Positions 47,196 through 58,209 of a stretch of 64,000 nt of DNA are shown here, in pieces. The stretch lies in the NCBI GenBank assembly GCA_964247055.1, contig OZ176056.1, positions 4,774,001 to 4,838,000 on the forward strand, written 5' to 3'. Within the stretch, counting starts at the first letter, position 1. Each line of letters opens with the position of its first letter. The position numbers were made by a program, and so were the translations under genes. The notes under the pieces were generated by a model. It had not been told where the DNA came from. It saw nothing but the letters and a program-made list of their open reading frames with translations, and ran no database searches. The DNA is from Paragordius varius. Lineage: Eukaryota > Nematomorpha.

Positions 47196-49617
47196 TATAA
47201 CCTCTATAGTGGGTAAATATTTTATATTTTATTATTGTAGTCAAGATATATTAATTAAGTATCAAATAAATATGGCTTTAGCCTTCTAATGTTATGTAGT
47301 TATTAAAAGTTAATTACACATCTTTTTTGAGAAAAACATAGGAGTTCACAAAAAAAGATATATAAATTGTGACTTAATTCGTAAAATCCCAATATTGATA
47401 TTTGATAAAAAAATAAATATATTTATTCTTGAATAAATTAAATATTATTTGTATTATATTGCGTCACAGGGTATGATTCTATTGCTAATCGTATGACACG
47501 ACCCGATGAACAAAACTATGCAGAAAAAAATGCCCTTAACTATGCAGAAGACAAGCCACAACATCGTTTTTTTGATATGCCATCTTTACTACATAATTTA
47601 GATGCCTTGATACGTCAAAGTAACACTGCACTCAGTACTAATCGTAAACGCTTTGCCTATGAAGTTCAACAGAACGAAGCACTACAAGAAAAACGAGAAC
47701 GCTTACAAGAAAGTTTAACTACCGTGCAAAATGAACTTGATCGACTTGAGCAACTTACGAGTTTTATTGACAAGTATGGCTTGATTTATACATTTTGATA
47801 TATATTGTTTTTAAAATAAATGATACTATGTTTTCCAGTTTTATTTTATATTAACTTTTTTTGTTATGGATTTGTATTTTAGCATAGTATATTTGGCAAA
47901 GGATAAGCTTTTGGTTTATTACAATTTTTTGGATAACACGTTTGAGCGATAGCGAAATTTATTTAAATATTTCTTATGCCCTAAAATAAATATTCAAAAG
48001 CTAACAATTTTGCTTGTATTACATTTTAATATAAAATTGCCTAACACTAATTAGTTTAGTGTAATTTTTGGAAATCATTTAAAATTTTGTCAATTTGGCT
48101 ATTGATTATGAATAGTTTATTTTGAAATTATAATTCTTTTAACTAATTAATTAATTTAAAACCATTATTTAAGTATACATTTTATTATTGTTCCTATTAA
48201 ACAAGCTACAACCAATCTTAATTATTTTAAAATAATTGAAAATTAAATTTTTATCTAGATATGTATGATTTTTCATACAAATTTAATTATACAGTAGACC
48301 TCTTTTTCTAATACAGTAGTAACAACGGTTGCAATTAAACATTTTAAAATAAATTTTTTTTATTATTAATCTTTTAAATACCCTACATTATTGTGTAAAA
48401 ATACATGATTAATTATCCGCATTAGACCCCTTTTTTTAAAAAATTCAAATTAATTTTTTAACGAAATTAATTATTGGTTTTCACAGTTTTATTGTTATTG
48501 GCTCTTTATAGTGATTTAAGGATAGAAATATTCATTTTTTGGTGATTTAAGTGCAACATTTTTAAAATTGGAAAAATAGGCAGTTTTTTATTTAAAAAAA
48601 TTTAATTTTTTAATTTAGCTTAGCATCAAACGATTTACAAAAGGGTGTAGACAATGAATATGCATCTGACATGAATAGAAATAATACAAAACATTTCAAA
48701 AACGTTGAAAACTGTAAAGAACTGATTTTGGCCTTTAAAACGCAATTCCAAACCGAGCTTAAATTGTACGATCTGAAACACATAATAACTACAATAGTTT
48801 ATCCTATGGTAATGTCACTAATTGATAAATATGTTTTGCAGTAAAAATTGGTATTATAAGGATAAATCTGTTAATAGAGAAACATATTTTATTAAGACAA
48901 TTATAATTTTTTCAACCAAATTTTGTGGTTAATCTATATTTTTGGATACCAATATAAGAAATAGAGCTGTAAAATGATACCACATAAAAGTATGGGTACC
49001 TCTTTTTTTAACTTTTGTCTTTAGGTACATTTTCTCTTAAAATTTGCCGTTTTGACTTTTAAACTCCGTTTCTTTATAATTGTAATAAAACAAGCGCAAA
49101 TATTGGCCACTAAGAAAGAATGTTTTAAATGGTGAATTTTTCAGTTTTTTTTAAAAGACCTACTTTATATACTCATTAAATTTTAATTCTTTAAAGCACT
49201 TGACATACTCCAAATTTATTTATCCTGAAACACAAAACAAAAGAATAGTATTTTAATTTATTTATATTTATTATATAGTTTACAGAACTTTTAGAGGGTT
49301 GGAATCCGTTGGATGACCCTACTTATGCCTTAGATATCATTGTAGAATGGAAATCTATCCTTCACGATTTCGAACTGGATGTTAAATTGGAAACACAAGC
49401 AAATTTGGATATATATGGTACCTATTACTTTTTTCTTCTTGTATCGAAATCAAAGTTTTTTTTCGATACTAAAAATGAAGGAGATCTCAGTACCAGATAT
49501 TTTAACATATGTTTTTTAATTTTATCGTTTTAGCCTTTATATAAGTTTAATACTACATTGAGCATTAACATATAATTAAAATAAGGTTTTACGATTCCAA
49601 TACTCTAATTTAATGCG

Positions 49618-49655
<38 letters not shown>

Positions 49656-52600
49656 GTGATTATACAACGCAATATGGAATGCGAGATAATGTTTTATTGA
49701 TGAAAGACGACCATTTTGAAGATGTGACATTCCAAAAAATGTTATGGCACATTTGGTTACCTAAATTACGAAAAACTATTCAAAGGTCAGTAATAATAAT
49801 GAATTATTTACCATTCATATTCACCATTTTTTTCCATTCTTTACCAAATACTTATATCCATTTAACGAAAAAAATAAAATACATTTTTGATAAAATAAAC
49901 GATACATGACTTTACGATGAATAATCCTGTTTTTTGAGTTTTACTAAATAGATTTGGTTTGATTCTTGGAATTTAGTTTAGTTCAGTGCGAGTGATATAT
50001 ATAATATATATATATATGTACACCATTACCCTTGAACAATTTAAATTCACCCTCAAATATATATTATATGTGTTTTCGGTTCGGGCTAATATAACTCAAT
50101 AATGAAATATATTTCCATAGTTTATTTTTTTCAGTATTATAATTTTAATATTAAACAAAATACCATTTTTTAAATATATAAAAAAATATATATGTAATTT
50201 TTAATCTCAAAACACTAAGGTGAATTTGAATTGTTCGAGGGGTGAATTTGAGGTGTAAATGGTATATTATATTTTATTCTGTTTACTTTATACAATACTC
50301 AGCAAATTTTTACCCCCTTTTTTGTACATTTTTCCCCCGGAAACGTTAAAATTTACATCCATTAATTTATTTATTTATATAGTGAATGGGTTATAGAAAC
50401 AACTAGTAATACGGACCAAAATAAAAGTAATAATGGCAATAAAAATTTAAGTACGACAGAAGCCCTGATTGAATGCTTGAGTGTTTGGTCTGAATTTTTA
50501 CCAAATTGGTTAAATGTGTACATTAGACAAAATCTTATATTACCCAAACTAATGCATCACCTAGAAAATGTTTGGGATCCTACCAAAGACATTATACCTG
50601 TACATGTTTGGGTACACCCCTGGTTACCATTTTTGGGTAATAATTTATATATGCTAGTTTTTTTAATAGATATAAATTTTAATTTTATTTTGATGTGTGT
50701 ATATGAAAAATATGTATTTTTCCATCCGTTTTTATTCTTCATTTTTCCAATATAATAATTCCTTTTTCCAATAATGAATGCTATTTCGTAATATGTATGA
50801 AAAACTTGTTGCAACGTATATATTTACTCACGACTTTGTTTACCTCTAGACTATATTAACTTTGGTAATGTTAATATTTATGGTAGTTGGGTATATGTTA
50901 TCATTGCATTTGTAACGGTTAAAAAACCTACCGAATATTCCCAAATTATATAAGGGTTCTCAATTATATTATAATATGCCCCTAATTAGATCCTGAACTC
51001 GTTGAATTCCATATTTCACCCACGATTCGAGCTAAACTCGGTTCGGCCCTCACAGCTGGTTGGAGGCCAGCTGATAAATCTGCGCGCGCCATGTTTTTGC
51101 CATGGGTTACGGCTACCACCGGACAATTAGATGTTTCCGGTCACGAGGATAGCGAATCACGTGATTCTTGGGCTATTTTCCCACCCAGGGAAACGGAAAC
51201 GTTCCTTATGCGCTATATTATGCCTAAACTTGCGGATTTAGCACATACAAAACTTAATGTATCATTTATTTCGCGATACACTTTATCAATTTTTTTGTGT
51301 CGACTATTTTGTACATGGCTTTTTTTACCTGCTCTTGTTTTTAATGGTTGATATGAATGTTATTTATTTTCATTAAAATATGAGCCTTTTCATAATGAAA
51401 ACTGCAGTTTTTTTCATAAAAAGGCGTTTTACTCTACTTATCCAAAACTATATTCCCTATGTACCATTAAAGTTAATTCATAAAACTTGTTTATATGGTA
51501 TATAATAAATAATTTTGCCTTACTTATGTATTATTATGTTTTACAAAAATTCTTAATGATCAATTTTTTTATAATACTGTTATATACATTAATAATTTAC
51601 TTTTATCAACAAAAATATTGTAAAGTATAAAAAGTTGTCGCTTTTAATAAACATAAAAAAAGATGTTTTTTGTGATGTTCATAAACCTTACTTATATTTA
51701 TTTGAGTATTACACCAAAACTATTTAACTAATCTCTTTTTTGGTTTTAGAGCCCACCTGGAACCAAATCAAATTTGGTCGAACAATCTTTATTGATGCCA
51801 ACAGACACTATGTTACAACATATAAATGAATGGTCTACCAATGAATGGTTATGGATTCTTGATTGGGCTGATGTTTTTGATTCATATGCTGAACACACTT
51901 CTAAATTCAATGCAACGACAATATCATCAAATTATGACTCAATTGCTAAAAATACCCCTATTTTGGGTATATTTTATGGATTAATTCTCTTAAGATTATA
52001 TTTTTTATTTAAAAATTATTAACATTTAAAAAAATAACATTTTAATCCGTAAATATTTAAGTTTTTTTGTTTTAAAAGAATTTACTTGTTTGATTTAATT
52101 TTATCAGGAATTAAAAATGAATTATTTTTATTTTTAACTATAAAATATTTGCTTATAAACGGAATCGTTTAGTGTAATGATGTTTATTTTAGTTTTATAT
52201 ATTATTTCCTTTACTTGGGACGTAAAAAGATTTATAACATTTTTAATGAGTTTATAGTTTAAATTTAAAAACAACTTCATTTTTGATGGGATGCCATAGA
52301 GCATTATTGTCATAGTATACGATTTAATGCTTTAGAAAAAATTTTTGGTAGGTTATCTTTTTTTTCGGTTATTGATATTCAAATTAAAAACAAAAATAAA
52401 TAGAAAAATAAATAAAAAAAACATATTTTTTGGTTCCATTCTTCTAGCATTGTATTAGTCATGTCTTTGGTGTACCGTAAATATCACCATAAAAACATAA
52501 TTTATTTTGCTTTGGGATAGCGTTTTCTGTACTGGGCGTATCTCCATTTTATTTCAAAGTCTTTCTTTCCTTATACACATTATGAATCGTTTCTCGGCTT

Positions 52601-54154
52601 TCATTAGTGTGTGTCGTTGTTCATGTTTCACTACCATATAAGGTTGCTGGTCAAATTGCGGCCCATATATATATATTTCATTAAACGGCATATTCACGGC
52701 AGCATAACTAACAAAATGCCAGAGTGGAATTAACCGAGAACACGCTGACTTACTAAAATAGAAAATGATAATATAAAACATCTATAATATACCCGACTTG
52801 ATATACATGGATCGGGATCATCAGTACAAAACTCAATAAACCGCGCTACTTTAGTAGCTAAATTAATTTGATTAAATATGATGATGATATTTTTTGAATG
52901 ATTGTTTAAAAATAAATAGATTTATGTTATGCGAAAAGAGTTATATATATATAATTGCTTACATTTTTTACTGCGTAGGTGGTTTATCACATTTGAGTGC
53001 TTTGTTACAAGCTACACTATTTCCACTCATGAGCCGTGTCCTCTCTACTGCCTTAACTCATATTCGATTTAATAGCGACAATGATATAGATTTAATGACC
53101 ATATCTGAATGGTAATAATATTTATTATTGTGTTTTTGTAACACATTGTATAGAGTTAAAATTATGAGACAAATATTTTTTTATGTTGTAGAGGCAACCT
53201 CTATTTACTCGATATAAATAATTTTAATAGTTACAATTATTTAATATTAAAACGTTTTGTTATATTTAAAAAAATTAATGTTTTTAAAATATATGTTACT
53301 TATCAATAATTATTATAGTTTTATCTATTTTCTTAGAATTTTAATTTGCTGCATTTTTAAAAAAAAATGCTTTTTATGTATTAGGTATCAAAAATGGAAA
53401 GATATTTTCCCACAGCGATTGATATCAAGACCAGAAATTAAGGCCCAGTTTGATTCCTTATTGCTACTTATAAATAATCACTTGACCGCTTTGGAAAATA
53501 GTATATGCTACACTTTTTAAATTCAAAATGGTCAAAAAAACATAAAGTTAAAGTTTTTAAGAATTAAAATAAATCTTGTATATGTTTAAATCCAAATTTT
53601 TTTTATACATAATGTGTTTTCAATGGGTAATATAACAGTCATAATATTTATAGAATAACATTGAAAACAATACTATCATATATATATATATATATATATA
53701 TATTAATTTCATCAAATAAAGTTAACAAACATTTATTATACAAAATTAGTTTTCGTCGTTGAAATAAAAAAGTTTTGACCCCAAAAATTTTTAATTATTT
53801 TTTATTTTAGATATTCCTCTAACTGCATCTATACCTACGAATCAATTTTATCATGCAGGCCCTAATATTCAACTAACACCAGCAAATGAATATGGCATTT
53901 CTCAGCGTTATGGGCATCCCCCTTTACATTCTGTTTACCTTCCACAAACCTCACCCATTTTAATAACCAGTGGGCAAACTGTTTTAGGTATACTTTTTTG
54001 AAAAATAGATAAAGCTAATTTTTGTTCATCAAGAAAGTATAAATAAAACATGTTAAATATATATTTTAGAAAGATAATCCTGTTTCATATTATCTTTTGG
54101 GCCCTATTATATTATTTGCACTACGGAAAAATTTAGGCCTATTTTTAACGTTTA

Positions 54155-54192
<38 letters not shown>

Positions 54193-55226
54193 TAAAAAAT
54201 ATGTAATATATAGATAAAACGAGATATAAAATCATGGTGTAGTTTATAAGTTTTCCTTGTCGTAATGATTGATTAAACAGTAAATTTTTTTATCATAATT
54301 TACCTTACTTTACAAAAATTGTTAAGCTTAAGATATTTGATTCAAGTATTATTTTATTCTTATTTTGTACTAGTCAAACGTTAATAAAGACTTTTTATAT
54401 ATACATTTTTTTTGGATCGTTTAGTAATATTGTTTTTTTCTCCCAGGAATTTAATTAAATATCAATTAATTTTTAAAATCATTATCACAGATACCAGGAT
54501 TCCACCGCCTCCACCGTTGGCCCCACCACCACCACCAAGCTTTCAACAACAAAATTTTACATCCCCATTTTTTCCGACACTGAATTTGGGTGGATATTCT
54601 AACATAAATGTTAAGGCTAATACTACCTACCCTAGTTCACTACAAAATCAGACTTTAAATTTAAACACTGTCACTTTGAACAATTTTGATAGCCATGCTT
54701 CTTCATTCAAAGAATTTGTAAGGGAACGTTTAGAAAACTCAGGCATTAGTATGGTACCATTTAATGCCTCAACCATGTATCATTTACAACTCCCGGCTAA
54801 TAAGAGCATTTATAAAGCGTTTTGTACTAATTCAAGGTTTTTTTTCTGCATTCATTTAGGAATTTTGTTATTTAAAAGTCTCTTTTTATGTACGTGGTAT
54901 GTAGTAGGGGTTGGGATGTTTTAAACATAAAATATTTCACATATACTATTAATAATTCAAATTTACCCTTAAGCACTCAAATTTACCCTAAAAATTGTAT
55001 ATTTAGCTAAACTAACCCATTATATAAATAAATATTTTGTTGTGGCTTGGTTTATCTTTTTTCCGTTTTATAGGATTCGATTTCCAAAAAATTAATTTAT
55101 TTTTAGGGTGTGAATTTTTTAATGGATATGTTTATGGGTTTATTTCAAATGTTCAATTGTCAATTTGAAGTGTATGTTTTAACGCTGCATAAAAACTATG
55201 AAGTATTATAAACATTCAAAGCTATA

Positions 55227-55262
<36 letters not shown>

Positions 55263-55627
55263 AAAATTTTTCATATACGCATTTGGCCTTAAATTTTGAT
55301 TAAAATTTATAATACATACACATAAATATTTAATTAGTAATTTAAAGAGTTTTGTTTAATTCTTATTTTATGATTTTATTCTATTTTTTGGACATCCTTT
55401 TCCCATTTATATTTCTCGTTTGAGTCAAAACACTAATATATTATCTAGTTGTTATAAATTGTGTATTTTATTTGGTTGTAATACATTTTTTTATGTTATA
55501 TAGATCATGCCTTATGTATTTTGAACGCGATGTAATATTTGTTTATCAACCCGGACTTACTTACAAAAGTGAAGCAATGGCTTGGAAACCTATCTCACCC
55601 CAAGAATTAATTAAAATGTTGACTTGA
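44819..55627 (+). CDS. TFIP11: TFIP11/Ntr1, G-patch spliceosome-disassembly factor
   Basis: Family role: activates the DEAH helicase DHX15/Prp43 to take apart intron-lariat spliceosomes in the nucleus. Eighteen exons: 44819-44912, 44972-45129, 45339-45490, 45985-46045, 46200-46454, 46898-47066, 47470-47773, 48619-48808, 49279-49417, 49656-49785, 50383-50636, 50990-51258, 51750-51966, 52979-53111, 53385-53500, 53811-53987, 54491-54836 and 55504-55627. They total 1095 codons plus TGA; all junctions are GT-AG and in phase. Landmarks: N-terminal FEIDQDDLEFALNPHSRRR; G-patch with WERHTKGIGQKLLLQMGYQS and GKGLGKHGQG (residues 140-172); VKVIDMTGKE; GCFC region with TIVYPM, GWNPLDD, WHIWLPKLR, PVHVWVHPWLPFL, YIMPKL, WILDWAD and WYQKWKD; C-terminal CLMYFERDVIFV. 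Human TFIP11 has 837 residues; the extra length includes a Pro-rich segment in exons 16-17 (PPPPPLAPPPPP). The start aligns with the family's acidic N-terminus. Confidence 0.93.
47162..47192. repeat. (TA)n microsatellite in TFIP11 intron 6
   Basis: About 15 TA units within the intron 47067-47469. Confidence 0.95.
49620..49652. repeat. (TA)n microsatellite abutting the exon 10 acceptor of TFIP11
   Basis: About 16 TA units end 3 nt before the AG (TTAG, acceptor at 49655), so the usual pyrimidine tract is replaced by TA repeats. Confidence 0.95.
50020..50262. mobile_element. MITE of the 'GGTGAATTTGAA' family in TFIP11 intron 10
   Basis: Left TTACCCTTGAACAATTTAAA and TTCACCCTC; right GGTGAATTTGAATTGTTCGA and GGGGTGAATTTGAGG, its inverted counterpart. 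Confidence 0.7.
52500..52680 (-). mobile_element. LINE fragment (end of the RT domain) in TFIP11 intron 13
   Basis: Minus strand reads PYMVVKHEQRHTLMKAEKRF and IMCIRKERL, matching the 'LYGSETWT...AEMRFLR' stretch near the C-terminus of LINE reverse transcriptases. No other RT part is attached; decayed and truncated. Confidence 0.6.
53679..53703. repeat. (TA)n microsatellite in TFIP11 intron 15
   Basis: About 12 TA units. Confidence 0.95.
54158..54188. repeat. (TA)n microsatellite in TFIP11 intron 16
   Basis: About 15 TA units. Confidence 0.95.
54945..55190. mobile_element. MITE of the 'GGTGAATTTGAA' family in TFIP11 intron 17
   Basis: Left AATTCAAATTTACCCTTAAG and CAAATTTACCC; right AGGGTGTGAATTTTTTAATG and GTCAATTTGAAGTGT. 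More diverged than the copy in intron 10. Confidence 0.5.
55227..55260. repeat. (TA)n microsatellite in TFIP11 intron 17
   Basis: About 16 TA units. Confidence 0.95.
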
Positions 55628-55696
55628 ATGGCAAAAAACGTTTACGATTTGGGGAAAATAATTCTTTATACTTAAACAAACGTTGATTATATATAT

Positions 55697-55702
55697 AATA
55701 AA
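55697..55702 (+). terminator. candidate polyadenylation signal AATAAA of TFIP11
   Basis: AATAAA 70 nt after the stop codon. In DNA this AT-rich such hexamers occur often by chance. Confidence 0.45.
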
Positions 55703-56352
55703 TTAATTTCATATATAAATATATGTAATATTATCTGGCCCTTATGAATTTTAATATTTATGGGGTTTAATTACACATTTGATATAAACTATTTCGTAAA
55801 AATTATATTTAAGTTTTGAAAAAATGATAAAAAATTATCTTCTGATATAATTTTTGGTAGCAAAAATGTAAAATCAATAGCTTGTTTTGCACAATATAAT
55901 GTTTTTATTTTCGAAGGATAACTTTGAATAAAATATTTTAATTTTATAACTTTAATTCTTAAAGGTGAAATAACGAGTTATATTTAAATAAAAATTTCAC
56001 GTGTATGAAGTATAAGTCACTTGAAAAATAATAAATTTCATGCCATCAAACCAGTCCCAGTTATTAATGTCTTTTCTAAAAAAATACATTGAAAGATATT
56101 TTAGACATAAAATCAAAATACTGATTAAAGTATTTTTAAAATGTTCATTATTTGATTAATCCAAAAGCCAAAAACCGAAAAAATTAGTTTATAAATTCCA
56201 TAAGTCTCTGGGCATTAACATTTAATTTTGTTACACGGTGTTCATCAAAAGCTCTATATATAAATCCTATATCATTTGATATCTAAAGGTTTCAGGATAA
56301 TGAATATCGAAACGATATATGAGGTAAAATACTAACAAAAAAGTTATTATAA

Positions 56353-56604
56353 TTTTTCTGTCATTTGCCAAAATTAAAAAATCGCATTCTCGTCGCATAT
56401 TGGGTCGAATACAATTTCAACGAAGAAAAACGCGTCAAAGAAATTTTATTTGATATTATATCAAAGGGATATTTCCAAGCGCACAATATTATAAATAAGA
56501 TTTTAAAAATTCCCAGAGTTTACTTAAAGGATTTACAGGATTTAATGCTAAAAATGCCCTTTGGCGTCAAATTCGAATCCAATAAATTTGTTATTATGCT
56601 GTAA
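56353..56604 (+). CDS. unassigned open frame, possibly a terminal exon
   Basis: An open frame of 83 codons ending in TAA, with a helix-rich, protein-like composition (YWVEYNFNEEKRVKEILFDI, LKIPRVYLKDLQDLMLKMPF). I do not recognise it. There is no Met near the start and no convincing acceptor. An upstream ATG stretch at 56040-56129 (MPSNQSQLLMSFLKKYIERY, then GTATTT) might be a first exon, but its phase could not be connected. It lies between two well-defined + strand genes. Confidence 0.3.
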   Translation, partial: FFCHLPKLKNRILVAYWVEYNFNEEKRVKEILFDIISKGYFQAHNIINKILKIPRVYLKDLQDLMLKMPFGVKFESNKFVIML

Positions 56605-58209
56605 AACGATTTTAAAATTTAGTTTAACCATCATATATTTGTTTACCCAATATATCGCGTTAAAAAATAAAAAACACCAAAGCGGAAGTAGCTTCCTATA
56701 TATTTAGATGGAGAAAAAAATCTACTCGATTTTTTGATTTGAAAAGTTTTTGTGCCTCAAAGTTATGATTGAGCATTTTAGTGCTATTGATCCCGGCTTT
56801 AGGCATCAAAACTACCCAAATCACAAAACTGAGTCTATAGATTTTTTTTCATCTAGGTCTATAGGGAGGGTAATTATAAAATATATAAATTTGACACCAA
56901 AGTGCAATTTTTAGCATTAATTCTGTAAGTTCTTCAAGGAACCTCTGATAATTTAAAAATATTTGTTTAGGAATTTCTTATAGATATTATCAAATAAAAT
57001 TTGGCTGATGCCTTTTTCTTCGTTGCATTTAATTTCATTCCCCTAATGTGCCACAAGAATGCGATTTTTTGATTTTGACTAATAACATTGAATAATTAAA
57101 ATAACTTTTTCCCAGTATTTTAATTGCATATATCATTTTAATATTTATTATACTGAAGCTTTAAGCTATCAAATCATATATGATTTATAAATAGAACATT
57201 TTAGATCAACCATCAACACCCTATTAGACAAAGATAATTTGTATCATTATCAAATAATTTATATATGTGATATAGTATGATATAATGTACATTTTTGGAT
57301 CGCCTCAAGCTATTTAATTTTAATTAGTTATGCTCAACTTTCTCTAAATAATATATTAATAATAACTTCCTATGTGTGAATACAATTAGTATTATGCACT
57401 ATTTATTTATTTATCAAAAAATACATTTTTTTATATTCAATTAATTGTTAATGTTAATTTTATTTATAAAATAAAATGTTACCAAACCCAACGTTTATTT
57501 AGTCTCCCCAAATTGTGCTTTTTTGACAATAATCAATTAATATTTTGCTTTTGTCATTATTTTTGGACAATTCTCCCAAGTGGGAAAACGTAACTTTTTA
57601 ATTGCGTCTACAACAATGAGTTAAATTGATTTTTTTCATATATTTTATTCAAATTTTATGTGTAATTCCTCCAATATTTTTTAAAGGATCAAATTTTGGC
57701 ATATAAATTTTAATTCTTGTATGGATAATAAAGGGTATCTCTTAAATATATAAATATATTTGTGTAAAAATTTAGATTTATCGATCCCTTTTAATTATTA
57801 ATTAAATTCAAAAAATTTAATTTTTTTAACATCACAAAAAAATTCATGTTAATAATTTTTGGCATTTTTAGTGTTTTACTGTGAGGTTTTTTTACTTATA
57901 TACAGAAATATAATGGAAAAAAAACTTTGCTATTTTTGTTTTTTATATATTTATCAAGGTTTTTAAATGATGTTTCACACAACAACTCTGATGATAATGT
58001 GATGACAGGTATTATTTTTTAAATATAAAGTTTAATTTACTTTTTTAATATTTACTCATGAAAATAACGCTCTAAATTACTTGCAATATATTCTTGCTAA
58101 GTGAAATTCGTTTTTAAAAAACAAAAAGCAATCAAATATATTTGCATCATTAGCCATCGAAAGAGATAAAAATGGGAAAAACATCAAAAATGAGTTAAAT
58201 AATTATTCG
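56605..58209. promoter_or_regulatory. upstream region of the SLC45 gene, no specific motif identified
   Basis: AT-rich. At 56700-56880 a block with an ATTTAGATGGAG / CATCTAGGTCTAT inverted relation suggests a small degraded element. No promoter motif can be singled out. Confidence 0.3.

Noticed and set aside
56324-56343. Possible 20-nt intron with a TACTAAC branch-like motif
   Set aside because: Splicing it leads straight into TAA in the frame that would be needed, so it gains no coding support.
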